From Pseudo-nitzschia pungens (taxonomy: Eukaryota > Bacillariophyta > Bacillariophyceae > Bacillariales > Bacillariaceae), in NCBI GenBank assembly GCA_037355855.1, contig CM074764.1, positions 868,001 to 932,000 on the forward strand: 64,000 bases of DNA, read 5' to 3'. The notes beneath the pieces are model-generated. The model saw only the letters and a list, made by a program, of their open reading frames with translations, was not told the DNA's origin and did no database searches. Both the position numbers and the translations under genes were made by a program. Below are positions 1-10,227 of this stretch, piece after piece (position 1 is the first letter of the stretch; each line of letters starts with the position of its first letter).

Positions 1-171
1 GATCGGACAGCATCTCCATCTCACTCACACTTTAGTCCAATTTCTTTTCCTTCCCCAGAACACATTCCCTTTTCCTTTCATTCCAGACCTCCAATTCGAA
101 ACTCGTTCAGAACCCCGATCATCGTCTCGACTCGAATCGAATCGTGCACACTCTCTTTGGTTTCCGTTCCG

Positions 172-486
172 TTAGCGCCCTCCCGCGAGATCCTTCCGAA
201 CCTCCTTGGCAAAGGCCAGAAAGAATCCCGGAATCCCCCGGAGGGGCCTCTGGGGCGGCTCGAGGGGTCCGCCCGCCGCCGCACTCCCGGCGGTCTTGCC
301 TCCCTGGTTCTTGGCCAGTTCCTCGATCGTCTTGGCGATCTTTTCGGCTCCGTGCTGGTTCAGCTCGTTGTACTGCTGATTGGTCCGGACGGCAAACTTC
401 TGGAAGGTCCGGGAATTGGCGAGTCCCTTGACGAGGATCTCGTTGGCCACGTAGTTGACAACGCGCTGGATGAACTGCTGGGACAT
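172..486 (-). CDS. NCBP2AS2-like small mitochondrial protein
   Basis: A 104-residue ORF opening with ATG at 486 and ending at 172. The N-terminal half is helical and basic (MSQQFIQRVVNYVANEILVK, then SRTFQKFAVRTNQ). It is followed by a Gly/Pro/Ala-rich linker and a C-terminal helix ending FAKEVRKDL. This layout (two short helices, a proline-rich linker and a terminal F-x-x-E-x-R/K-x-x-L helix) is what I recall of the NCBP2AS2 family of small proteins found at mitochondria, whose molecular role is poorly known. The assignment rests on pattern similarity only. Size fits the family, which is about 100 residues. No intron is needed. The upstream 5' region contains a run of TTTGTGTTTG-type sequence and no clear core promoter. 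Confidence 0.55.
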   Translation of the reverse strand: MSQQFIQRVVNYVANEILVKGLANSRTFQKFAVRTNQQYNELNQHGAEKIAKTIEELAKNQGGKTAGSAAAGGPLEPPQRPLRGIPGFFLAFAKEVRKDLAGGR

Positions 487-1242
487 GGTGAATTTGCGTG
501 TTTGTGCTTGTGCTTGTGTTCGTTTTGTGCGAAGTGTTTGTTTTGATTTTGTGTGTTTGTCAGGGTCTTCGGTAATTACCTGGTATGTTTTGTGTCGATT
601 ACCAGTAACTTAGTTGTGTTGTGTCCGGACGGGAATGGCGAATGGCATGTGGCATGTGTTTCGACAACTCTCGTCGTTGTTCTGAACTCTCCGACTTCGT
701 TGGAGGAGACAAGCCGTCGTCCATACTGAGCCATCCTACCTCAACGCCTATGGGTAAGGTACGGAGTACGTGAACTTGTACGGAAAGTTCTGCTGAGTAT
801 GATACTACGTCATATTGTCGTACATATTATACGTACATACATACATACGAATAAACAAGAGAACAGTATTACGGATGACGCACAAATAACGGAAGAATGA
901 CAGACGGGCGAACGAAAAATCCAGATTCCAGATTTCGGAATTTTGGTTTGGATTGTTATCAATCTCAGTCAAAATTTTGGATTTTGGATTCATGCATCCC
1001 AATCAATCGAAGATCGAAGTCAACGGTCAACATCTCTCCCGATTGAGGTCACCAATCGATGGAGATAAAATATGTGTGACGAGTCGAACATCCTTGCTTG
1101 CTCTAAACTATCCCGTAGAAGCAACCAAGCCATCCGTACCGACGCATACGATACAGTAGCATACAACAAAATACCATAGAATTCCATACCGTACCGTACC
1201 AATCCACTCGAGACCAGGGCACCGATCCAAGCAACCGCCACC
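487..1242. other. Intergenic region between divergent genes
   Basis: This 756-base stretch separates the minus-strand gene ending its 5' end at 486 from the plus-strand gene starting at 1243, so it should hold both promoters. I see a short (ATAC)n run near 827-848 and no ORF worth calling. The plus-strand start has the context GCCACCATGA, which is a good eukaryotic initiation context. Confidence 0.5.
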
Positions 1243-2479
1243 ATGACAAAGATTTCCGCGGCGACTGTGTGGTGGGTCTTGTCGATCGCGGCGTTTTTGG
1301 AATCCGGAACGAATGGGGCATGGGGGTTTTCGTCGACTTCTCCTGTGACCACCACCGCGGCAGAAGGTTTGGCTTGTTCGGATCGGTTCCACACCCTATT
1401 TCCGACCTCCCACCGAACCGACATCCTCCTCAACAGAAACTATGTCACCACAAAATCTGCGAGGAATTCGATGGATCTTTCGTTGTTCTCTTCGTCGTCG
1501 TCGTCGGAAAAAGAAGAAGAAGGAACCGATATTCCGACCACCGAGACGAGTACCATCGGTGTGATCGACTCGATCACCATCGAATACTGCCCGGGATGTC
1601 GCTGGATGACCAAGGCCTTTTGGATGGCCACCGAACTCTTGTCGAAATTCGATGGAAGTTTTAACGGCGAAAACAACGGTCGGCTCGCAATCCGCGGCGT
1701 CACCGTCGTCCCGGCGGGGTCCGGAACCTTTCGCATCACGGCGCGCACGGGCTCCAAATCCGTGCAGCTGTGGGATCGGACCGTCGACGGGGGATTTCCT
1801 CCCATCGATCTGGTGGAATTCGAGCGCCGGGTGGCGGGTTCGGTTTCGACGTGCGGGCGAGGCGGCGACGGGGGAGAGCGTTTGGAAGAGAGCGACAACG
1901 GCAACGACAACAACAACGACAACGTCACCGCCCCATCGGATGGCACCACCCACGTGGTGGTTCGTTACTGTCCCGACGGGTCGCAGCTGCTGAAGGCCGT
2001 CTATTACGGACAGGAACTGCTGACGACTTTTTCCGGTGGCGAGCTGGCGTCCGTGGCGCTGGTGCCGGAGACCGGAGACTTTTCGGTCGAATTGCTGGGC
2101 TCGCGGGGCACGAACGCGGACGAAACCAAGAGTGACGGCAGAGCCTTGCGGTGGGACTTTCGGAGAGGCGCGTTTCCCCAGCCCAAGGAACTCAAGCAAT
2201 GGGTGCGCGACTCGGTAAAACCCGACAAGGATCTGGGGCATTCGGACTACAAAAGGCAAAGCCAAGGGCGAAGAGAAGACGACCGCAGCAGCGGATCAAC
2301 TCAGCGGCACGGCAGATGATGCTGGTGAGTGCATTCCCTGCAACGAGGCAAGCGAGGATTCGAACAACGACAACGACAACGACAACGCCGACAAAACGGA
2401 GGGCTCCGAAGAAGGCTGGTTTGAGGAAATGGACGACGATGATGCAGAGGAAGCACGGAGATATTTCGGCGTCATGTAG
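1243..2479 (+). CDS. Tandem SelT/SelW/SelH (Rdx) thioredoxin-like protein, frame break near 2251
   Basis: The ORF runs from ATG 1243 (strong context GCCACCATG) to TGA 2317-2319, 358 residues. Residues 1-27 resemble a signal peptide followed by an aromatic residue, so ER or plastid routing is possible. Residues about 110-200 form one Rdx-fold domain with the redox motif C116-P-G-C119 inside IEYCPGCRWM. Residues about 237-345 form a second domain, RYCPDGSQLL, that keeps only the first Cys and ends KQWVRDSVKPDKDLGHSD, the usual end of bacterial SelW-like proteins. Right after this the +1 frame carries a coherent acidic tail with its own CIPC motif and the end EEARRYFGVM, stopping at TAG 2477-2479. 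A single extra A in the AAAA run at 2251-2254 would explain the switch. The first domain uses Cys, not selenocysteine. The family is thought to act in thiol redox control; the substrate is unknown. Confidence 0.8.
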
Positions 2480-3261
2480 TAGTTTGCAGCATTCGATGGA
2501 GCGCTTCCGCACACAAACCGTCCTTCGAACACCGGATGTGGTGCGCCCAAATGCGATGGAAGGTTCGACCATCCAGTGCACTGTTCGATCCGATCGACAC
2601 GAGATCAATTCCTTCCAATAATATCGAAACATTCCTTTCCTACGAATAACACGATGACGAATGTATATTATTCGTATACGTATAATACGCTTATTCTGAA
2701 ACTCGTATGATACGAATTTGCCTTCTTGCGGCGTATGCTTTTGCATGCACGTTAGATGTTTGCATGCATGCAACCAAGCAATGAAGCGCACGAGCAAGTT
2801 GAATCAATCGGTGGTGCGACACTGGATTGGCGCCACGTTGGTAGTAGCAGTGGTGCGGAGCATATTCCGCAGAAACGATCGGTTCCTTCGAATCAATTAT
2901 GCGAAGTCCCCATCGAACGTCGAGGAGCGTTCAAAACAAATAAAAAGCATGAAGCTGTTGTAGTTTTGGTATCGTGTACCATACGCCACAAAGCAAAGTA
3001 TCGGTACAATATTATATTGAAGTACAGTATTACTAGTAGTATTCGTTGATGTTCCATGACTACACGTAGCTAAACGTTATACAAGCACAGTGCCCACGTA
3101 GTCGATCAATCGTTATCAGTCGCAATCACCTGATTCTTTACTCACAAAATAGGGTAATTATAGGCTTACCGGTGAAACGTCAAAACTATTTCAATAGCAC
3201 TCATGAAGTTTTGGAGTCGTGCAGCATAGCAAAAGATGCAGCATTCGATCGGTAGAATAAG
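2480..3261. other. Intergenic region, no gene seen
   Basis: AT-richer than the flanks, with short repeats of GCATGCATGC near 2745-2770 and GTAT-type runs near 2660-2710 and 3000-3030. Long open frames here are fragmentary and have no protein-like composition. Confidence 0.4.
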
Positions 3262-3843
3262 TTACTGTACTAATTGGTGTATCCTTTTTGCTTCGACGAA
3301 CGAAAAATTCCATCGATTGATAAGTACAATACGTGCAGTACGGTATTTCAAATCATAAAACTCTTTCCGGAGGTAGTAGGCCACAAGGTCCCTGCAGGCC
3401 TCCCGCAGCGAAGGGTCCGAGACCCGGTCATCTCGCACCAGTGTGCCCGGGATCCCGACAACGGTTCGTGCTCGTGTTTGTGTCCGGGCATGGAAGAAGA
3501 GCAGGCGGCGGTCCCCCGGGGTCGCACAGAGGTGCAGGGCGAGGAGCCGGGCGTCACTTCCCTCCAGGGAGGCCTCAGGAGGCGGGACCTCCATTTGATC
3601 GACGGCAAATCGCACCAGTTGCTCGGAGTCGTTGGGGGGGGAGACGAGTCGCTGCAACGGGATCGGCAGAATTTGGTTGCTGATAGACGAGTTGGCACTT
3701 TGTCTCATATCTGGTGTACACTTGAAAGTGGAACGAGGCTGAAGTTGAGGATCCAATGGGGCAAGTGTCTCGGAGACATGCTGGCAAAAGAGTGAGGAGG
3801 AGCTGCTGTAAAGACTTGCGTCCCATGATACCATTGGGTCCAT
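3262..3843 (-). CDS. Hypothetical protein, possibly truncated
   Basis: ATG at 3843, TAA at 3262-3264, 193 residues. The stretch from about residue 60 to 165 has convincing protein composition (for example SEQLVRFAVDQMEV, ARLLALHLCATPGDRRLLFF, then SLREACRDLVAYYLRKEFYD) and GC-rich third positions. The last 27 residues look like read-through into non-coding DNA, so the true 3' end may lie at an intron or a break near 3340-3355. I recognise no family. It could be the remnant of a longer gene. Confidence 0.4.
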   Translation of the reverse strand: MDPMVSWDASLYSSSSSLFCQHVSETLAPLDPQLQPRSTFKCTPDMRQSANSSISNQILPIPLQRLVSPPNDSEQLVRFAVDQMEVPPPEASLEGSDARLLALHLCATPGDRRLLFFHARTQTRARTVVGIPGTLVRDDRVSDPSLREACRDLVAYYLRKEFYDLKYRTARIVLINRWNFSFVEAKRIHQLVQ

Positions 3844-4808
3844 GTTTTTGCGATGAGATTATGCTAGGTTCACACATTTGACCATATATCATCATAGGTG
3901 AACCTGAATACTATTGGTTTACTGTCTAATGCTGCTGGTGGTAGTAGCTTGTTATTTCATATTTCTACAAATCTAACTACTACTACTATCTAACTACTAC
4001 TAGCACTACTACTATAACGTGTAGTCCCTTAAGAATTACTCCCGTTACTAGTAGTAGTAATGGTGGGGGACACCATTCTTCTTCTTGTGGTGATAGCTAC
4101 TAGCAGTAGAAACTCCATCTTGTATCTAGTTGATTTTCTTCTTTTAATTGATAGATACTAAGAAGCAGCCGATGGTATGAAATAATACTACGTACGTCCT
4201 ATAATGAAAAAAGCAGATGCTTTGTTCCATACCAGACGATGTTCATCCGAAGCACAACAAGCTACTACCGTAGAGGAGTTGGGGAACCAGCAGGTGCACC
4301 CAATTGAACCCGTAATGCTTTCGATGGATAACCGTGAGAGAAACTCATGTCAGTGCGCGATACGAGTAAGGTTACCGGTACCAGTACTCTGAACATGAAT
4401 ACACGGGGATAGCAAAGGAGTGTTTGGAGACGCTGTTTTTTAGTATGCAGTTCGAAGAAGTATTTTTTAGACTTTCTGGCGGTGGATCACAAAATCCGAG
4501 ACAACGTGTTGTACAATGACAAGAAGTAAGGATCTTAGGCCTTAGTTACTTCATGTAAAAACATTAGAATTAATTCATACCAATTTATTTATTTTCCATT
4601 TTGATATCATTGTTACCCCGACAAAGCCACAGCAAACCGACATCCGACCCAATCCATGCCATTGAGCCTTCTCTCGGAAGCAAAATCGAAGCACATCCAA
4701 GCGCATCCAAGTCGACTCGAGATATCCCAGCCGACCAAAAAAAGGTGCTCTCCTTCTCATACGGTAGATTGACCAATTGATTGATTCGTGTCCTGTGCTG
4801 AGACCCAC
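3844..4808. other. Intergenic region with CTA/TAG microsatellites
   Basis: Between 3955 and 4100 there are short runs of CTACTA and AGTAGTAGT. Otherwise I see nothing supportable. The end of the stretch is the 5' leader of the gene at 4809. Confidence 0.45.
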
Positions 4809-6284
4809 ATGTCGATACACAACAGCGAGATCGACAGCAACTACTACAGCAGTGGTCATCCTTACAGCGGCGACGGCACGAACAACAGAATGTCTCTCTG
4901 GACGTGGCCGTGGTATCCGAAGTTTGGCAACGGCCGTCGGACGATTCAGCAGAAGCGATCGATCGCCAATAGCAATTTTTCGGCCAGCCCCTCGTCTTCC
5001 CTTCGCCGAGTGGCGAGGTGTCTCCCGGCGTTGGTAATCTGCTTGTACGTGCTCTCGATGCTCGGAATGCGGAGCGCCTATGACATCAGCAAAAGCAATA
5101 TGAACAATAATTCGCTGCGGGAGTCTGATCCACGAACGAAAAAGCCCGGCGAGTTGTCCCTGGCGGTATTGGTGGCCGGATCGACGCAGCGGTTCTTGTT
5201 CGACTCCTTTGTGGAACACGTGGCCAAGGCACCGAGCCGGAGCGAACAATCGAAAGAACAACAGTCCCTCGTTCACATCGATTATTTTGCGGTCCTGACC
5301 ATGAAATCGGGCCCCGCCTTTCGGCAGGATGCCGGATACATGGGACATCTGGCGGGACGCGATCGCATGTTTGACGGGATTGAAGGCCTGAAAGCAACCG
5401 CAACCACCAGCACCGGAGACGACGATGACGATCGCAGTGTCGCTGCCACCCAGCGCGAAATGATGGCGACCATGATCAAGGCCGTACAAGAGGCCTCCGC
5501 GTCCCCCGGGTCGACCAACACCCAGGTGCGGGCCCTGCGGCTGCTGAAGGAACCCATCGAGGACGATCCCATTCTGGATCCGGTGAGGACGAAGGAGCAG
5601 AAAAAACACGAGGAGCGACAAGGCGACGCACCCTTCGACGTCTTTCAGCAATTCCCAATGATGGACCACCGAAGCAAGGCCCTGACCAGGACCCAGGCCG
5701 GGAACAAAAACATGATCCGGCTGTTCCTTGCGCTCGAGTCGCTGTGGAGCACCGAATTCTTGAACCACGAACAACGCAGCGGCACCGCCTACGACTACGT
5801 TTTGATCTTGCGGGACGACGCGCTGTGGCTCGGCGATTTCGATCTGCACGCGGTCGTGGCCACGGACCCGACCGCCGACGCGTACGTTCTGAGCTGCGAC
5901 GCCCGGGAGCCAAAGATGCTCCCACCGGAGATCTGCGACCACGGGATACTGATCCGGCGGAGCAAGGCCGACGTGGTGGGGGCCTACGTTTCGACCATGG
6001 CTCGGCTGGATCTGCAAGAGTGCCACGATTCCGTCACGGAGTGGCTGGGCAAGGAGCGCGGGTGCAACAGCGAAATGATTCTCAAGCACGCGCTGCGTGT
6101 AAACGACGTGAGGGTGAAAGAGGTCCCGCAGTCGGCGTTGCCCTTTGAGCGGGCCGTCCGAATCGAAAGCGGCGACGGCAACTACGGGAGCAATTACTAT
6201 TGCTATCACAAATTCTGTCAGAGCGTCGATGAGCCGCTACAGCTGCCTCCCGAGATACAAAAGTGCAAGGAACTGACTTTTTGA
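4809..6284 (+). CDS. Type II membrane glycosyltransferase-like protein
   Basis: ATG at 4809, TGA ending at 6284, 491 residues, no intron. A cytosolic tail of about 70 residues is followed by one hydrophobic segment (about 71-88, CLPALVICLYVLSMLGM) and a long luminal region, the topology of Golgi glycosyltransferases. The luminal part opens with a beta strand LSLAVLVAGSTQRF. Later it has the core YDYVLILRDDALWLGDFDL, whose acidic pair after a hydrophobic strand resembles the DxD-type site of nucleotide-sugar binding, preceded by an NKNMIRLFLALE helix. Near the end are four Cys residues (ERGCN, NYYCYHKFCQ, QKCKE). Several acidic or Gln/Glu-rich insertions interrupt the domain. The donor sugar cannot be inferred, and the glycosyltransferase call is by fold-like pattern only. 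Confidence 0.6.
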   Translation: MSIHNSEIDSNYYSSGHPYSGDGTNNRMSLWTWPWYPKFGNGRRTIQQKRSIANSNFSASPSSSLRRVARCLPALVICLYVLSMLGMRSAYDISKSNMNNNSLRESDPRTKKPGELSLAVLVAGSTQRFLFDSFVEHVAKAPSRSEQSKEQQSLVHIDYFAVLTMKSGPAFRQDAGYMGHLAGRDRMFDGIEGLKATATTSTGDDDDDRSVAATQREMMATMIKAVQEASASPGSTNTQVRALRLLKEPIEDDPILDPVRTKEQKKHEERQGDAPFDVFQQFPMMDHRSKALTRTQAGNKNMIRLFLALESLWSTEFLNHEQRSGTAYDYVLILRDDALWLGDFDLHAVVATDPTADAYVLSCDAREPKMLPPEICDHGILIRRSKADVVGAYVSTMARLDLQECHDSVTEWLGKERGCNSEMILKHALRVNDVRVKEVPQSALPFERAVRIESGDGNYGSNYYCYHKFCQSVDEPLQLPPEIQKCKELTF

Positions 6285-7246
6285 GAGAGAAAAGTTTTCT
6301 ACGTGTAATAAAACAACTGTAAGACTTTGGAGAGCATCCGCCCATGTGTAACATTGTTGAAATCTAGTCGAGTGACTTGGTTTTCATATTCTTTCATCCG
6401 TACCACAAAGAAAGATGCATTCGGTTCCGTTCGGTTCGTTTTCGTTCCGTCGAGTCTCGTTCCTCTAGGAATACGTTTCGCACGCTGAAGATTTGATTTG
6501 TCGCGTCGTTGCTCTTCGGTCTAACGAACGTCACTAGAGCGAGAAGTCGATTTCTGCCGGTTGCCTAGCAGGAGCTGATCTCGCAACGAGCAGGTTGCTG
6601 AGTTCCGATGTATCCTTCCGAATGCTTTGCCGGGTTTTGCAAGTGCAAGACCGGGCGACTATGGGATCCATGTTATGTTCAGCATCGAAATCTGCACGTC
6701 GGCAGCGAGCAATTAACGCACCACAATTTCGTCCATCAGTTTGTCCGCTGTCTCATCATGCCCACTGTCGCTTTGGTCGGACGACATGGCTGGGAGAGAC
6801 GGGGAAATTGCGGCGAACGACTGGTGTCTCGCTGGGCACTCCCCGTAGTGCCTAAGTAACTGAAACAGATTGAGCAGGTTGCCCGCTCTGGGTTCTGCTT
6901 TCGTTCCTGCGTAAGTCTCTTCGGGAAAAGTCGCGTCGGTTCGCCACGGTGAGTTGGGGTACGGTATTCCGAGAACAATATATCTGTGCTAAATACGTGA
7001 TTCGACCCTGAAACACCTCAAATCCCGAGAGTCTGGCTTATTTTGTTACGTAACCTTACTCGGAAGTTGAAAGTTAAAAGTTCATTTTTTAGTCTTCGTA
7101 TTATTTTTTGATAATTATTTCGAAATTGTTGGTGTCTCTGATAAATATTGGAGACGAAAAAAACAATTCAAAATACTTTGTAATAGCACTTATCGTGTAG
7201 AAAACATACATACATCCACAATGTCAGAATTGAAATCAAATAATGA
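6285..7246. other. Intergenic region, no gene seen
   Basis: This stretch is the shared 3' flank of a plus-strand gene and a minus-strand gene, which converge here. Open frames at about 6600-6980 are antisense to each other and lack protein-like composition. Confidence 0.4.
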
Positions 7247-10227
7247 TTACGAAAAGAAGCCGCCCGCCTTTGTTGGGGTACAGCTGTAGTTAAACACGTC
7301 CTCGTGGTTGGGGCTGGTTAACAAGACGGGTCTCTTGGGCGCAGAAAACAGCGTGATCTTGAGCATGTAGATGAACAGCAAGATGCAGCATACGACGGCA
7401 AAGACAAGGGTCTCGTTAACGAAGTTCAAGAAAGCGAGGGCAGTGATGATGATCATGACCGCAGCATACATAGTAAACATGGCCGTGGCTGGCAATCCCG
7501 GGATTGAGGACGTATCGTACCCCGAAACCGATGTGTCGTAATCGTTTGCATAGAAAAAAGAGTTTTGCTTGCGAACGGACCGGGTGGTCTTGATTCGTTT
7601 GGCTACGACCAACATAACCATGGCAGCCATGAAGGTGCACATGATGCTCAAAAGTACAATATCAGCCCCGGACCACTGATCGGATTTGAAGGCATCGAGG
7701 CTCTGGCATTCTTCGTCGCAATACAATCCGTACTTGTACACCTGCTCGCAAATGTTCCAAGAGTCGACACCTCCGTACTGATTCTCGTACAAAGATCGTT
7801 CTTGATCCTCCAGTTGCTTATCTATTTGTGCCCAAAATTCCGATTCGAATTTCTGTAACCAAACATTCGTTCAGGCGAAAGAAAAAACGTGAGAGTGAGG
7901 CAAAGAAAAAATGGGAGAACCGAAACCGGAAGGTGCTACAATGTTTCGAGCGAAAGTGTCAATACCCAAAAATGTGTTGACGCACCTTTAACTCGGATTG
8001 AACTGGAACCAGCGCAGTGGAATGCTTTGGTTCGTGTAGCCGCCGATTTTTTCCTGGCTGCTGTTGCTGCGATGTTCGTCGCCATCCACCGTTGCCATTG
8101 TAGTAATTGCTGTTAGCCTGGTAGTCATCAACTGCGTTATAGTACGCATCGTCCACGGCCTGAGCGTCGTCGTTGCTGCTAGCATCGTCGTAGTTCTTGT
8201 TGAAGTCGTCGACGTTGTCGTCTGCGCTGTAGTGAAAGTACTGACAATTCTTGCATTCTGCCGCAGCCTGTTCCGCTGCCTCTTCCTCGGCCTTTTCCTG
8301 GAGGTATTTGTTGTAGGCTGATTGGGTCATGCCATACTGGCTGATGTACAAGTCGTCGTAGAAAGTTCCAGAAAACTTGTTGAAGGTCTCACTGATTTGA
8401 GACGGCTTGCACGATTGGCAGCTGTAAAAATTGGGGCGGAAACTGACCTTGGTAGAGAACTGGAGTGTTCGCCTGTCGTCGGGGTAATCCGTATACCGAA
8501 TCTGATTGTTCTGGGCGTCATCGTCGTCGTCCTTGGCATCGTAGTACGTATCAAGATCGATGAGATATCCCTTGCTGGCATGTTGCTGGTCGGTTTGTCC
8601 GTCATCGTACGGGTTTGTGCATTGCGCGTCCGTGTAGACGTGCAACTGGAAAGTGTTGGAACTAAAGGTCTCTTTGTCCAGGCATCCGACCTTGGCATAG
8701 AGAACTGCTTGTTCCTTTTCCTCTCCATTCTCCGCGTCCTGGGCAGCGTCATCTCCATCGGCATTCGCATCGTCGTCTCCGGATGTGGATTCGAAACCAT
8801 ATTTCTCCATTTTCAAGGGAATGCAGTTGAGATATCCAACGTCATCCGGCAAACTGAAAGAATTTCCACGCGTGAGTGCTTGGTAGTTGAAGTATGCCCG
8901 CATGTAATGAGCAATGCTCACCACGAATGTTCCAATTTGAGCAAAATGGCACTGATAGCTGTTCTCTGTCTCGTACAACTCAAACTTGATGAAGTGCCCG
9001 TTGTTGCTGTTATTGTTGAGTATGCAAAGAGGATCTCGAATGGTAAGACAGAGACGGAAAAATGAAAAATGGAGAACGATCACCGGATCACATTCTGGGG
9101 CAAAACGAGTCGCTTGCCGAGCATTTTGGAACTAACGAAAACAAAACTTACAAATTGACACAACTGACGGGAACAATGCTGACGCCATCAAAACCATCCA
9201 CATCCAGATCAATGTTGTCGTCTTCCCATTGCTTGTTATACGCATCGTCGTAAGCGGGTGCCTCGTAATTGTAATCGTAGTTTTGATTGTTGATGGCATC
9301 ATCGCCGCCGTCGTTGTCAGCGTTGTTATTGTTGGCATCATCGTTGTTGGCATCATCGTTGTTGCCGTTGCCGTTGTTTCCATTGTTTCCATTGTTGTAG
9401 TTGCCATTGTAATTGGCATTGTTTCCGTTGTTGTAGTTGCCGTTGTAGTTGCGATTGTTTCCATTGTTTCCATTGTTGTAGTTGCCGTTGTAATTGCCAT
9501 TGTTTCCATTGTTTCCATTGTTGTAATTGCCGTTGTAATTAACATTGTTTCCGTTGTTGTTGTTGCCGTTGTAATTACGATTGTTTCCGTTGTTGTAATT
9601 GCCGTTGTAATTGCCGTTGTAGTTGCGATTGTTTCCATTGTTGTAATTGCCGTTGTAATTGCGATTGTTTCCGTTGTTTCCATTGTTGTTATTGCCATTG
9701 TAATTGCCATTGTTTCCATTGTTGTAACCGCCGTTGTAGTTATTTCCGTTTCGATTGTAGTTATTGTTGTTGTAGTTGTAGTTGCCATTGTAGCCACCGC
9801 CATTGTTGTTGTTGTTGTTGTTGTTGTAATTTCGATTATTGTTTCCAGCGCCATTGTAGTTATTATTGTTATTATTGTAATTATTGTTGTTGTTGCCATT
9901 GCCATTATTGTTGGCAGCAGCGACAGCCGCATCGTCATTGTTATTGTAATCATCGTTGTAACTGTACTGGTTCTTGTTCTTATAGTTGTTGTAATTGTTG
10001 TTGTAGTACATAAACGCATTGTCGCTGCAGGCCACTCTGGCAAACGAAGAACAGAAGCAGACCGCGAGTAAAAGCCACGAGACTACCTTCGAAGATGATG
10101 ATGAGATTCGTGATCGGGTTCGTGCTAAGCGGCAGTCGTTGTTGTTGTCGTCCTCGTCCTCGTCGTCTTCGAAGCGTTCAAGCGGTCGACATCTTGCAAA
10201 CTCGTTCGCAATGAACTTCGTTGACAT
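7247..10227 (-). CDS. Asn-rich three-exon membrane protein with Cys-rich ectodomain
   Basis: I join three exons: 10227-9152, 9006-7986 and 7852-7247, giving 900 residues. Intron 1 (9151-9007, 145 nt) starts GTAAGT and ends AACAG. Intron 2 (7985-7853, 133 nt) starts GTGCGT and ends TACAG. Both keep the frame. ATG is at 10227. After a basic, acidic-patched N-terminus there is a hydrophobic segment (KVVSWLLLAVCFCSSFARVA), then about 200 residues almost wholly of Asn, Gly and Tyr repeats. Next comes a conserved-looking domain (VSCVNF-NNGHFIKFELYE, SIAHYMRAYFNYQAL) with Cys pairs CQSCKP and CKNCQYF, then a Cys-rich ICEQVYKYGLYCDEEC segment. The C-terminus has three hydrophobic segments near 763-783, 822-842 and 847-867. 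I believe this is a diatom-expanded family of unknown function, possibly a cell-surface or secretory-membrane protein. The exon 2 acceptor is the least certain element. Confidence 0.75.
9320..9960 (-). repeat. Asn/Gly/Tyr-coding tandem repeat tract
   Basis: On the minus strand the DNA repeats units such as GGAAACAATGGAAACAAC and TACAACGGCAATTAC, giving protein units of the type NGNYNNGNNGN. About 15 imperfect units are present, with the length of the Asn-Gly steps varying. It lies wholly in exon 1 of the gene at 7247-10227 and keeps the frame throughout, which argues for selection on the protein. Confidence 0.85.

Noticed and set aside
1396..2265. Long minus-strand open frame opposite the SelW-like gene
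   Set aside because: It is antisense to clear Rdx domains and its composition follows from the GC-rich third positions of the real gene.
2317..2319. TGA of the SelW-like gene as a selenocysteine codon
   Set aside because: It lies after both Rdx domains, not in the CxxC position, and another in-frame TGA follows two codons later; the redox site uses Cys.
4575..6209. 544-codon minus-strand frame
   Set aside because: It is a mirror of the glycosyltransferase-like gene; no motif or initiation context supports it.
8322..10071. Hydrophobic Val/Ile-rich plus-strand frames
   Set aside because: They are the antisense of Asn/Asp codons (GTT/ATT from AAC/AAT) in the Asn-rich gene.
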